Assembly (NCBI GenBank): GCA_963556495.2
Contig: OY747712.1
Span: 8,706,581 to 8,770,580 of the forward strand
Origin: Valencia hispanica
Lineage: Eukaryota; Chordata; Actinopteri; Cyprinodontiformes; Valenciidae
DNA: 64,000 nucleotides
Direction of reading: 5' to 3'
A model generated the notes under the pieces. That model saw nothing but the letters and a program-made list of their open reading frames with translations. It was not told the DNA's origin and did no database searches. Position numbers and translations under genes: made by a program. This document shows, one piece after another, positions 24,290 to 35,499 of the stretch (the stretch's first letter is position 1; each line of letters starts with the position of its first letter).

Positions 24290-26754
24290 AGAAGTAGCAA
24301 AAAAAAAGTTGACTTGTGGCTTAAGCTGTAGTTCATGCAACACCCTCCAACATTTTATGCATTCCTGGTAAATAACAATTTCTAAAAAGCATTTTTATGG
24401 CTAAAATAGCTTCTTCTTGAACAAAGATGAAAGTCCCTTAGGCGTTTTTGTACTTAATATAACAGGTTGGCCAACACTGAGGAACAAAGCGAATCACAAA
24501 CAGTTCCATTCTCATAACCCTCCCCAACCCTTCTAATTCAAACTCTTAGATAGTATTTAGCAATGAATGTTTATCTTCTAACAGCATGAGCTCAGTTTTT
24601 ATGTCTGCTCCTGGAGAGTCAGTCTGCACCGTTCTGATTAGGGTGACTGTCCATGCCTTCTCAAATCAGAACATAGTGTAGGTATCTTCCAGCTGACGTC
24701 TGTTTAGTCACTAAATATTCCCTAACACATTAAAATAAATGAATATTTTACTACAGTAGTGCATTCTCATCCTGAAACATGTGCTGCATTTGTATAACAG
24801 GGAGCTTTGGTGATTTTTGTTAATCTCTTTTACCATCCTCCTTGATGTGCATGGAGAAAAGTTGAATATAGGTCCCCGTCCAGTCTGGTCTTTCACAGTT
24901 TGCCTTATTTGGAAGTTTTTAAATATTCCTTTGACTGTAGGTATGGGAAATGTATTACACTGTCTATTTTCTTGTATCCATTATCGGACTAATGAATATC
25001 CGCACACATCTGCCTGAACTGACTTGTAGGTTTTTAACGTCTTTCCTATTTTGACAAGTTGAGAATCAAGCTCCGTAACATAATATTTTTACCCACTGAA
25101 ACAAGAAGTCATTGATTACAGTTTTTAAACTGATCTTCTTGAAGAAGTAACATATATTGTATACATACTGTATATCTTGTCAATAACCGTGGCACTGTTA
25201 ATTATCTTTAAAACAATTCATGTATAGGTTAGTGGGGTTTTTTGCTCTTAATTTTCTTAAATTAAATTTAAAAGTCTTATTTTTTGTGTGAATATGCTAC
25301 TGCAATAAAATCAGTGTTTATTAAAAGCATTTTTACTTAACTTAGTTTGTTACTCAACTTAGTTTTCGAACAGTGTAAAATGCAGTGCATGGATAAAACA
25401 TGAAGAAATGTTTTCATTTAAACATTTAAATATTTTTTTATTTTAGATGAATGCAACTGAACATAACCTGAACATAAGAGCTCGGGGTCAAAATAAAGAT
25501 GTGGTCTGGTGGTAAAAAAAAAAGATTAGTTGAAACAAATGTGTTTTCTATTTGTATGTTTGTGTTGATCCTTGTGTATCAAAAAATAGCAAGTTCAAAA
25601 GGCCATACAAGACCATCATTTTAGCCGGCTAAAGTAATCCATGTACAGGAATCATGCTTACAGTACAATAATTACAGGAGGTAAGCACTTAAATTCTGAG
25701 AAAGGAAGCCAGTCTGGGCACTTGCCCTGTAGCAAATTTTAAAAGGTTGTCTTTCCCCTGCAAGTTTTTGGTACCATAAAAATAAAAAAAATAAAAATCA
25801 TATATATCTGAAAAATGAAGCTGATATGGACAGAAAATGTTTGGTATAAGTAAGTATTTTAATTTTGCTTTCATTTAAATATCCTATTAGGTAAGTCCAC
25901 AAACATACAGTATATTTTTACACCAAAACAGACTTGGGTACCGTAGTTCATTAAACTTGGCTAAATACAGTAAGAGTTATCTAAGAAAGTTCTTGTTTTT
26001 GTTGCTGGAAATAGAATAAAAACATTTTCTAGACCAATAAAGTACAAAAACATTTGACCCCAAAAGTCAAAACAAACATTATTACTGCATGAGTTTACGA
26101 AGGCAGGTTCAAACAACTGGTTGATGGGGAAATGGAAATTTGAGGTGACACTAGGATAAATGAAGAAGTGCTAATGCCTTTCTGTGTTGAAAAGCACTGG
26201 TACTGTGTTGCAAAAAACTACTTGGAAAGCAATAAATAGGTCAATATATACATTATGCACCATGCATTAATAGTAATAACACTATAATGAAGGTGTTTTG
26301 TTGCCAAAACAGCAGGTGTCCACAGGATGAGGAAAGGTTAGTTATCTGGGAAGAAAGACATTACCACTGTTTAGTATATGATTATTATTGGAAAACAGTC
26401 TTTTTATTATTATGTTGGCGTTTTTACATCCCTTTGGTGGTAAGTTACATACTTCTGTTTCAAATCTGCCTTTTTAGTGGCACCCTTTCGATCTACATAT
26501 ACATATTAAACATCATTAGAAGGTTGAGTCTTGTGATTCCAATAGTGTACGCCAATCAATGATACAATCTTAACTGTAGACACAGTAAAAACTCTTGTCA
26601 AACCCTTCAGATAGCAAGTTAATGTGCAACTTGCCATTTGAAGTCACATATTATTGACAGAACAGAGCCACCTCGAACAAAACCAGTATTTTTATGTCCA
26701 CATGGGTCCAATGAATGTTCTCCAATAAAATAGCTGGTCCTCAACAAGTCTTTA
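24290..26754. other. AT-rich region, no gene recognised
   Basis: No conserved domain. 24690-25060 has a wording that might be an old DNA-transposon relic but I cannot place it. The rest is unique-looking, with frequent stops. Confidence 0.4.
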
Positions 26755-26938
26755 GTCTTCAAGGAGGTTATGTTTTCGCCAGGGTTTGTTTGTTTTTTAG
26801 CAACATAACTCAAAAGGTTATAGACGGATTTTGATGAAATATTCAGAATCAAGTAATTAGATGATCCGGTTCGCCGTCTGGTGGGGGTGGGGGACTGAAC
26901 TGCCTTGGCGGAGGTCTGCACTCTCCAAATGCTTTTCT
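26755..26938 (+). mobile_element. Dispersed repeat with Helitron-like 3' end
   Basis: The segment contains GAGGTTATGTTTTCGCC, ATAGACGGATTTTGATGAAA and CTTGGCGGAGGTCTGCACTC, a string I recognise as a widely dispersed animal repeat. It ends CTTTTCTAG followed by T; Helitrons characteristically end CTRR before T. A small GGAG...CTCC hairpin precedes the end. The 5' end is not found, and the Helitron assignment is inference. Confidence 0.4.
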
Positions 26939-27130
26939 AGTTAAGCCAAGCTCTAATGTCCATTTTGGCATAGAACCGTATCAAAGAATCTTCTTTGCGC
27001 CCTCCAAAAGTCCCGATTAATAGCCTACTGGAAACCCTGTGCTGGTTGTCTTGGGTCAATACATTGCATGGTTGCAAATTAATTTACACAGGCATTGTCA
27101 TCTATGTTGGGCGGGCCCGATACTTGATGC
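26939..27130 (+). repeat. Dispersed repeat family X, copy 1
   Basis: The block starting AAGCCAAGCTCTAATGTC and ending GGGCCCGATAC recurs on the opposite strand at 44935-45122, with about 190 bp conserved in order: TTTTGGCATA, CCTCCAAAAG, GTCTTGGGTCAATACATTG and TTGCAAATTAATTTA. No coding frame is shared between the copies. I do not know the family. Confidence 0.7.
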
Positions 27131-27364
27131 CAACTCTGGATCAGAATTGGAATCAGAAAGGTTTTATTTCCATATTCTTGAACAGGTTCACAACATTAGG
27201 AAATTGCTGCGGCACTTTGTGCAAACACAAAATAAACACTTTTAAGCATGCAATAAAATAAATTATTGGGATAAACAGATTGCTTCATTATCAACAGGAA
27301 GCTGAATAAACATATGATGTTCAAGCAATCGTCTAAACTAAAATAGATCAGTTGGAGTCCTAAA
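27131..27364. repeat. Possible LINE 3' remnant
   Basis: 27140-27245 (GGAATCAGAAAGGTTTTATT, then AACAGGTTCACAACATTAGG) resembles a minus-strand LINE 3' end. No coding part and no second copy in the window. Confidence 0.3.
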
Positions 27365-27790
27365 GGCAAGGTAAGGCAAGGCAATTTTATTTGTATAGCA
27401 TACTTTCAACAACAGGGTAATTCAAGGTGCTTTACATGATTTGGTGATAAAGAAAAACATAGAATATAACATTGGAAATTACAAATAGCAATAAAACACA
27501 CAATACATGATACACAATTAAGAATTTGAATTTAAGAACAGCAATTTAGCTAGAAACACACACAACACATGATACATAATAAAGCATGAGAAAAAAACCA
27601 ATAAAGCAATAGAGCATGAGCACATATGATATATAACACATTAATCGTTTACTTAAAGGCAATTCTAAACAGATGAGTTTTTAGTCTTGATTTAAAGCAG
27701 TTTAGTGTTTCAGCAGTGCTGCAGTTGTCAGGGAGTCTTTAAGGGGAGCATAGACACTGAAAGCTGCTTCTCTTAAGCACTTCAAAGAAT
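27365..27790 (-). repeat. LINE 3' end, same family as 22205-23706
   Basis: The left edge GGCAAGGCAATTTTATTTGTATAG is the inverse of the 3' terminus at 23690. The right part, read in reverse, gives LPDNCSTAETL, then FKSRLKTHLFR, the C-terminal end of the LINE protein. It is truncated just beyond that point, as expected for a 5'-truncated insertion. Confidence 0.75.
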
Positions 27791-30700
27791 GTAAATTTAA
27801 TTTGCATTTTCAATAGGTTCTTCTCACACTCATTTATGAGCATCATTAGGACCTCAAAAAACTACAGATACTTGGACATTAGTTTTGGTGATTTCCCCCT
27901 CATACTGAAACAAGGCAGTTGGATGGCAACCTGATCCTCAATGTATGGGTTACTTTTGAGAGCCATGCACATAAGACTGTCACTTTTTAGTTATTTTTCA
28001 GTATTCCGCCCTAAGCTGACCCCTCACAGCAGCCCACTACTCTGACATTTATTCATCCCACAAGCCTGTCAGCAGTCACATCTTGCTCTCCAAGGGTGAT
28101 AATTGAGCCTCCAGCTTTTGGCCTGTAAAATTAATCATCATAAAAGTATTTCCTTTTGGGCCACAAAACTCATAGATCTCACCGTTTCCCTTTCTGTTTA
28201 ATGTCTTTAGCAGAGCAGATCTGTCTTTCATTAACTGAGACTTGCTTGTTTGTCATGACATTTATCATTTATAGACTTTATCTTTTCAACATAAAGTTTT
28301 TTTATAATGTAGCAATGGTTTAATGTGCTTCAAATTTAATGTTCATGTAGAAGATGACATATAGGTGTGTGGATTCTTGCTCAATGACAAACTTCTATTC
28401 AACCACTAGATGGTGCTTTGTGACAGTCCTTTGGCTTTTATACTGAATGTAAATCATGTCTGTCCTCTCTGCTTGCCTGTTCTGCTTCCTTGGGTTTGTA
28501 ATGGTTTCTAAGCTATAACAAGAGAAAATTCCCACTTTTGCAGTAGTTTTATCCATCATGCGCAGTACGAAAATGAAAATGAATACTTTATTGCCCTTCC
28601 ATGTGGAAATTAGGTTTTGGTTTTCAACCAAAGATACCACACAAAAAAACCTACATCCTCTGTAGTCATCAAACATTACTTCATAAATGGGTATTAGAAG
28701 TAATAAAAAAGTAATAAAAACATTGTCAAATATGTATAGTATAAAATGGATAAAAAAATGTATAAGCATTGTATAAAAACATTACAGGTTAATACCACTA
28801 GGCAGCAGTCAATAAACAAACGCTGTAATAAAGTTCTAATCTTTATGAAATATTTTCATATAATTAATATATAGGCATCATTTCCTGACTACCACTATAA
28901 ATCCCATTTACAAACGTCTCAGAGACAGATTCCAGTGATTACATGAACTTACTTGCTGTGTCTGCTTCTGGATTATTCACAATAATGTGTCATGTAGTTT
29001 GTTTTAAAACCAAATACCGCTGTATTAACAGCAAATGTTTCCACTATAAACTCTGTGGCTAAGTACTAAGTAGTTACAAAAATGATTGCTATTTTAACTT
29101 CTTCCCAGCACATTTATGTTATTAGATTAACTTTCTTGAAATGCAATGTCATTCTGCACAGCTTGCAGTGACTGGGCTGCGTTTTAATATCAGTTTAGAA
29201 CTGTGTATTAGGTCTATTTGTAATATTCCTTACATTAATTGTGCTGAGAGGATTTTTTTTTTGCAGGTTTTCTGCTCTGTGATACTCCACTGTGTGGTGG
29301 ATGCAACAGTGCACAGATCAGTTGGTAATCCTTTTACTGGCTTACACTGTGGAGTAACACCATATGTAAAAGGGTATTAGCATGGAAATAGATAATGTGG
29401 CCTCCCTCGGGGCTCTGCAGGATCTCATGCACCCACACATCATCTTCACCTCCTCTTGTCTCCTCTTAATCTCCACACAGGTCCAGCATCCAATACGACG
29501 CTTATTGTCAGTGTGAGGCTCAGCCACCAGCCTCTAAGCTTTCTGTTGAGGGTAAACATGAAGAAGGGAGAATAAATGTGTTTTATGATAATAACAATGC
29601 TGTCGCACAGAAAATGTAAGGTATAAATCTCAACTTTATATCAAATAAACCATAAAGAAATTAGCTTTTCCTTAAATGGCACTGAATTAACTATTCCGAT
29701 TAGTATTTTAGACAAGAACCTGTAAAGTATTTTTGATTTTAGATCAATGTAAAATTAAGGAGTACAATGTTTTTTACTACTTGATATACACATAATCCAT
29801 TTCTTTTTGTCTGAAGGAGTGTTAATGAAACCTCCACACATAGTCAAACTGACACTGAAGGCAGCAAATCTGGAAACAGCTGCACTTAATAAACAATTAC
29901 AAGACAATTCATGTCATAAACTAAAGATAAGTAAATCCAAACTTCACTAAAATACTTATTAAGGAAAATTCTGGCCATAAAAAAGCAAGACTGCTCGAGA
30001 GGTGGCAGTTAACCTGAACAACTGTACATGTTAAAGGGGTAATCTTTTCACATAACACAGGTGAGATAATCTGTGAGACAGGTTTTGGATGGTCTTTCTT
30101 GAGTTCCCCAATATTTTTGACCATGGAAAAAAACTGATCATGAGGGGATCATAAAAGGGGTCATATATGAAGCCTTTTGTAAGGAAGATGGCAGCAATAG
30201 CTGAGCATCCATTTTGTTGTGATGACTCCCACCTTTGTGGTTTCGTCACACCAGAATTTACTTCTGGGCTGACCACACTTTCCTCAGGCTCTGGTTACAA
30301 TTCAATCACACCCATACTGGACTGCCTTGTAGAGCTCCAAGTAATTTATTGTAATGTTCCAGGTTGCTATGGCCTCAACCAATAACAACACAATAAGCAT
30401 CCTTTGCATTTATACATCTATTTGTATTTAGCTCTCTGCTAAGAAGGGCTTAGTAGGGGGTCAAGTACACATCTTCAGATTGCACCTCTATTGAGGAAGT
30501 TTAAATGTAAAATATAGTTGTAAGCCTGATGGAATAAAGGACTAAAAATGTTAGTTGTGATAATTTGAGGATGATAAGAGAAAAAAAGCATGCAGGGGCT
30601 GGTTAACTCAGACTTTAGAGCCTTTGTGTAATTGGCACATACTGATTGGGGGGAAACATACATCTCTGTAATTTTAATGTGCCCAATTCCTTCTGAAAGG

Positions 30701-30811
30701 ATCTATCCAGATATTCTTACAAAAGAGGATTACATTCTGCACAGAAAATCAATTAATTTGCATTCTTTCTGGATACAGATAAACTAATAAAAACACTGAT
30801 GACCCTTCTAT
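27791..30811. other. Mostly unique sequence, no gene recognised
   Basis: A possible minus-strand LINE 3' end lies at 28570-28620 (AATACTTTATTGCCCTTCC). CCACTAGATGGTGC at 28401-28414 is one base off the CTCF consensus. Open frames of 79-124 codons have no recognised domain. The remainder is AT-rich. Confidence 0.4.
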
Positions 30812-31396
30812 GGGTGCATTCATACCAGATAGAAGGTAGACCAAAATTGCAACATTGTTGCTTCTCTTAGCTGGCGCGTTACGCATTCACACTGCTCTAT
30901 GTCAAACTAACCAAAACTTTGGAGCAACATGTCCTCGCCTGTGGTGGTTATGCACTAAGATGCACTGAACTCAGGGGCATTTTCTGTTTTCTGTGACATG
31001 TAAACAAACATGGAGGGCAATAGGATTTTAGCAGTTTTAGGATTGCTCTGTTGTCTTTGGCATATGTGCCAGGCAAAAACGTTACAACAATGGGCTCAAG
31101 ATGAGCAGGGAACCAAGCAGAGTTGTTGTTGTGTGGTTGTTTTGGTTTTATTTATCCAGAATGCCGTGCGCTATAGTCCATTTCCTGCTTTTGGAGCGGC
31201 CCCAGTTCGCTTGGCATTCCCATATGCAATCAAACCGCACCAGGGTTCATTTCAACTGAACCGAGACCGAGGTTTTTAGGTGGACCAGAGTTCACTTTTT
31301 TGTGCATTTAGACCTCTCCAAACGAACCAGACTTTCTGGGCGAACGGATCGGAGTTTAATAAAAGTAGACTAAACAGGCCTGGTGTGAATGCACCC
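30812..31396. mobile_element. 585-bp MITE-like DNA transposon
   Basis: The ends are GGGTGCATTCATACCAG and, inverted, GGGTGCATTCACACCAGG; 15 or more terminal bases pair. TAT flanks both sides (30809-30811, 31397-31399), compatible with a 3-bp target duplication as made by PIF/Harbinger-type transposases. Sub-terminal purine/pyrimidine repeats (ACCGAGACCGAGG, GAACCAG) are typical of such elements. An 89-codon frame inside (31010-31279) starts with a signal-peptide-like hydrophobic stretch but has no homology I can see and is most likely chance. Confidence 0.7.
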
Positions 31397-31399
31397 TAT

Positions 31400-31700
31400 A
31401 GCTACTGTGGGACTAAAACACATGGCGGAGGGGTGTGAACCTTCCTTACAGGTACAGGAAGATTCCAAAATGACAAACAGTGACGATGATGTCCTAGTGC
31501 AAACAGCATTACAGTATGATGGTATAGAAAAAATAATATAGAAAAACCTACATGGCAGTGTTATGATTGCCTTCTCACTTAAGGAGGTGCTGCAAAGTCA
31601 CTATGATCAAGTCAGGTCAAAGAGACTGTAGGGTAGTTGAAAATTAGCCTTAACTGGGATTTTGTGTGCAGGAAAAGCAGATAGCAGAACTAACATCAGT
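31400..31700. other. Unique sequence, nothing recognised
   Basis: No frame or repeat signature. Confidence 0.4.
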
Positions 31701-31850
31701 GCACACTCTTCTAGTCGTGGAGGTTTCTCTGCTTGAACACACCTGATCTATACTGATGGGTCATTAACAAGAGTACCTTCAACTTGATGGCATGTTGATG
31801 AGGTAATTCAGTCATCTGAATCAGTGTATTACAGTAGGAAAACATCCAAA
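31701..31850. repeat. Palindromic short interspersed repeat, copy 2
   Basis: This shares GCACACTCT, AGGTTTC, ACACACCTGAT, GAGGTAAT, CA.TCATCT and AGTAGG blocks with 9792-9932 in the same order. Left arm at 31721-31750, right arm at 31815-31848. Confidence 0.6.
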
Positions 31851-32572
31851 GTATGCAGCACAGTCAATTCCAGGGGGCAACACTGAAAAGATGACAAAAA
31901 GAAAGAAATCAAGGAAACAAACTACAGAGAAAAACTGGGAAACATACTAATCAAACTCAATTAGAGTATACAATGCTAAAAATAGCTCAGAACCTCAGAC
32001 TGAAACCCACAGATTGTGTCACTCTCAAGGTTTGAGAAGATCTGATAACTTATGGCCTGTTGGCGAAACAGCAACTGTGCCAGAATAAGTAACTGAATAT
32101 CAGCCTGGGCCTGGCACAGGCAACATTGTGGTTAGGCATTTTGGGCTCCGGTGCCAAAACCTCTAGCTGTCCTGAGAAGCAGCCAAATCATAACCTCCTT
32201 TCGACAAATGGTCGGTGACATGAAGACAAGTCTCTGTGCGAACGGTGGCGCCAGGGCAGGGACCGACTCCACAGTGCCCGGCCTGTCTCTGTCGCCGCTA
32301 CAGAACATGCACTATTGTCAGCTGACACTTAACACACAGGATTTAAGAGCCAAACTCTGCAACAGATGTCAGGAACTATATCTGTATTTATTATGTGCGA
32401 ACTCTCAGAGACTGGTGTCAATTCCTGCATTGTAAAACAAATTCGATAGTTTTTCATTTTGATTCTTACAATGACTTTATTTTATCATGTTATGAAAAGG
32501 TTTGGAAACGACATAAGCTACAAAAAGCGGAGTTCGCAAAAACTGAAAATATGAAGTGTTTTGGTTAGTTTT
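31851..32572. other. Unique sequence, no gene supported
   Basis: A 94-codon frame at 32151-32435 lies in a locally GC-rich stretch, but it has no recognised domain, splice sites or second copy. I leave it as non-coding. Confidence 0.4.
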
Positions 32573-32574
32573 TA

Positions 32575-32787
32575 CAGTGGCTTGCAAAAGTATTCGGCCC
32601 CTTGAACTTTTCCACATTTTGTCACAGTACAGCCACAAACATGAATCAATTTTATTGGAATTCCACGTGAAAGACCAAAACAAAGTGGTGTACACGTGAG
32701 AAGTGGAACGAAAATCATACATGATTCCAAACATTTTTTACAAATAAATAACTGAAAAGCGGGGTGTGTGTAATTATTCAGCCCCCT
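32575..32787 (+). repeat. Left terminal inverted repeat with two direct repeats
   Basis: The outer direct repeat TATTCGGCCCCTT is at 32591-32603 and the inner TATTCAGCCCCCTT at 32775-32788. These are the likely transposase contact sites, by analogy with IR/DR elements. Confidence 0.85.
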
Positions 32788-32942
32788 TTAGCCTGAGTGC
32801 AGTCAGTTGCCCATAGACATTGCCTGATGAGTGGTAATGACTAAATAGAGTGCACCTGTGTGTAATCTAATGTCAGTACAAATACAGCTGCCCTGTGACG
32901 GCCTCAGAGGTTGTCTAAGAGAATGTTGGGAGCAACAACACC

Positions 32943-33962
32943 ATGAAGTCCAAAGAAGATACCCGACAGGTCAGGGATGAAGTTATTGAGAAACTTAAAG
33001 CAGGCTTAGGCTACAAAAAGATTTCCCAAGCCTTGAACATCCCACGGAGCGCTGTTCAAGCGATCATTCAGAAATGGAAGGAGTATGGCACAACTGTAAA
33101 CCTACCAAGACAAGGCCGTCCACCTAAACTCACAGGCCGAACAAGGAGAGCGCTGATCAGAAATGCAGCCAAGAGGCCCATGGTGACTCTGGACGAGCTG
33201 CAGAGATCTACAGCTCAGGTGGGGGAATCTGTCCATAGGACAACTATTAGTGGTGCACTGCACAAAGTTGCCCTTTATGGAAGAGTGACAAGAAGAAAGC
33301 CATTGTTAAAGGAAAACCATAAGAAGTCCTGTTTGCAGTTTGCCACAAGCCATGTGGGGGACACAGCAAACATGTGGAAGAAGGTGCTCTGGTCAGATGA
33401 GACCAAAATGGAACTTTTTGGCCAAAATGCAAAACGCTATGTGTGGCGGAAAACTAACACTGGACATCACTCTGAACACACCACCCCCACTGTCAAATAT
33501 GGTGGTGGCAGCATCATGCTCTGGGGGTGCTTCTCTTCAGCAGGGACAGGGAAGCTGGTCAGAGTTGATGGGAAGATGGATGGAGCCAAATACAGGGCAA
33601 TCTTGGAAGAAAACCTCTTGGAGTCTGCAAAAGACTTGAGACTGGGGCAGAGGTTCACCTTCCAGCAGGACAACGACCCTAAACATAAAGCCAGGGCAAC
33701 AATGGAATGGTTTAAAACAAAACATATCCATGTGTTAGAATGGCCCAGTCAAAGTCCAGATCTAAATCCAATTGAGAATCTGTGGCAAGATCTGAAAACT
33801 GCTGTTCACAAACGCTGTCCATCTAATCTGACTGAGCTGGAGCTGTTTTGCAAAGAAGAATGGGCAAGAATTTCAGTCTCTAGATGTGCAAAGCTGGTAG
33901 AGACATACCCTAAAAGACTGGCAGCTGGAATTGCATCAAAAGGTGGTTCTACAAAGTATTGA
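32943..33962 (+). CDS. Tc1-family DD34E transposase, intact
   Basis: This 339-residue protein should bind the transposon ends in the nucleus and cut and paste the element into TA sites. The N-terminal half has two helix-turn-helix regions (about residues 10-45, GYKKISQALNIPRSAVQAI, and 72-115, ending HRTTISGALHKVAL). They are joined by an AT-hook-like QGRPPK at 57-62. The catalytic half has D152 (WSDETK), a glycine-rich box (YGGGSIMLWGCF, 186-197), D243 (QQDNDPKH) and E278 (SPDLNPIENLW). Exactly 34 residues lie between D243 and E278, the DD34E signature. The length equals the family norm of about 340. The start was chosen because the ATG follows ACC with A at -3 and opens the conserved N-terminus. 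No stop or frameshift is present. The gene sits 155 bp inside the left repeat and stops 3 bp before the right one. Enzymatic activity is inference; some surface substitutions cannot be judged by eye. Confidence 0.95.
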   Translation: MKSKEDTRQVRDEVIEKLKAGLGYKKISQALNIPRSAVQAIIQKWKEYGTTVNLPRQGRPPKLTGRTRRALIRNAAKRPMVTLDELQRSTAQVGESVHRTTISGALHKVALYGRVTRRKPLLKENHKKSCLQFATSHVGDTANMWKKVLWSDETKMELFGQNAKRYVWRKTNTGHHSEHTTPTVKYGGGSIMLWGCFSSAGTGKLVRVDGKMDGAKYRAILEENLLESAKDLRLGQRFTFQQDNDPKHKARATMEWFKTKHIHVLEWPSQSPDLNPIENLWQDLKTAVHKRCPSNLTELELFCKEEWARISVSRCAKLVETYPKRLAAGIASKGGSTKY

Positions 33963-33965
33963 CTC

Positions 33966-34179
33966 AGGGGGCTGAATAATTACGCACACCCCACTTTTCA
34001 GTTATTTATTTGTAAAAAATGTTTGGAATCATGTATGATTTTCGTTCCACTTCTCACGTGTACACCACTTTGTATTGGTCTTTGACGTGGAATTCCAATA
34101 AAATTGATTCATGTTTGTGGCTGTAATGTGACAAAATGTGGAAAAGTTCAAGGGGCCCGAATACTTTTGCAAGCCACTG
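33966..34179 (-). repeat. Right terminal inverted repeat
   Basis: Inverse of 32575-32787. Inner direct repeat at 33966-33978 and outer at 34150-34163. A one-base G insertion in the GGGCCCC run is the only indel against the left repeat. Confidence 0.85.
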
Positions 34180-34181
34180 TA

Positions 34182-35239
34182 GATGTCTATATATAAAATG
34201 TAACTAGTCCAAGTTGTCTCATAGTTGTTGCACTGTATTGGTAACCATTTGTAATTCCATGCACCAATTGATTGGCTCCAAACTGTTGCATATCATCCTC
34301 AGCTCTCATTTCCTAAAACCATTTTGTCATGCTTCCATGCTTCACACTGATGCTCATAGTATTTGAAGCTAAATTTAAATTAGGCTGCCTCCCCCCTGTT
34401 AAACATGACACTAGATAAAGCAGATCTGCCTTTAGCACATATCTAAACCTGGATTTTGAATTCCTGTATGCTTGCTATATACCCAGCAGCATATTCCATT
34501 TAGACCTAACACAAGGCTTAACATGATTTAACCAGCAGGAATGAATCCATCTAAACAGACTCCATCTTACCATGAAGCTACCAATACCCCCCCGAGCTGA
34601 AAACTGATTTCCTTGCTGATCTGGTGGGTTTTCTATCAGGTCATGCAGCTCCAAGCTGATTAGTTTGAATCTCTTTGGGGGATTCATAAGGAGTGTGACT
34701 GTAGAGAATTCTGCAGTGGCCTCTCAGACCTCATAATGAATGGCAAAATAGATGGGTGTTTCTTCTTTGAGGTACCTTTCAATGAACTAGTTTGGCTTTT
34801 TTGTAGACAAAAATAGAAAAAGGCATATCATGTTTTTATTGGGGTTGAGAGTCTGACTCTCTGGACTTTTCACAATGGTTCTTAATAACTTTGTCTAAAA
34901 ATAATAAAGAACTAACTAATGATTAGAAATATGGACGTAATAACAAAGGCAGGTTTAACAGGTTTTCATTTTTTTCTACAATAACTGCATTTAATTTCAA
35001 CAATAGAATAACACTAAAAGTATCAGTAATATCATTTAGATATATTTTTATTTTTATTAAGTTGGAAACAATGTGCTTTTTTGCATCATTGTCCACAAAT
35101 ATCAACATCCCATAAAAAGTTCTTCATTTTTCTGTATTTCAAAACCTAAAAATTAAAATAAAATGGTAGCTCCTTAAAAATGACTTTAGGTTTCCTATAG
35201 TAGATATTTATCTATTATATATTTATATATTTATTATAT
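34182..35239. other. AT-rich sequence, no gene seen
   Basis: Frames of 60-70 codons only, none with a motif. No repeat family recognised. Confidence 0.4.
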
Positions 35240-35395
35240 AGTCAATGTCTCAATGCAATCTGCTGGGATTCCTCAAATAGAAAACTAGAACTTTAAACTG
35301 ATTGGAATGTTTGTATTGAAATGACTTTCTTGTAAAGTGCCTTGAGATGCCATCTGTTTTGAATCGGCGCTATACAATTAAACTGAATTTAATTA
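35240..35395 (+). repeat. Solo 3' end of the L2-like LINE family at 13101-17997
   Basis: CAATCTGCTGGGATTCCTC, ACTGATTGGAATGTTTGTAT, AAGTGCCTTGAGATGCCATC and the GGCGCTATACAATTAAACTG terminus match the inverse of 13103-13260 in order. It is truncated to about 155 bp of 3' untranslated sequence. Confidence 0.75.
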
Positions 35396-35499
35396 TAAAA
35401 AATATTTTACTTGTCTGTTTTTAAAAGGTAATGTAACATTTGCAGCTCTAAAAAGGCTTTATTATGCTAGACTGAGAGCAAAAAAGACTCTTTGGATAA

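Larger units (their letters stand above)
32575..34179 (+). mobile_element. Complete Tc1-like transposon (1,605 bp)
   Basis: TA lies at both edges (32573-32574, 34180-34181), the target duplication of Tc1/mariner elements. Both ends begin CAGTGGCTTGCAAAAGTATTC. The terminal inverted repeats are 213 and 214 bp and differ, by eye, at about five bases and one indel (roughly 97% alike). Each repeat contains an outer and an inner copy of a TATTC(G/A)GCCCC motif, the IR/DR arrangement seen in Sleeping Beauty-type elements. One uninterrupted transposase gene fills the middle. This is the only element here with every part needed for mobility, so recent activity is plausible. Confidence 0.92.

Noticed and set aside
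31010..31279. 89-residue protein with a signal-peptide-like start
   Set aside because: Lies wholly within a MITE and has no recognisable mature domain; chance frame more likely.
32151..32435. 94-codon frame in a GC-richer patch
   Set aside because: No domain, no splice sites and no promoter context visible.
33340..33639. 99-codon frame inside the Tc1 transposase gene
   Set aside because: Out-of-frame shadow of the intact transposase.
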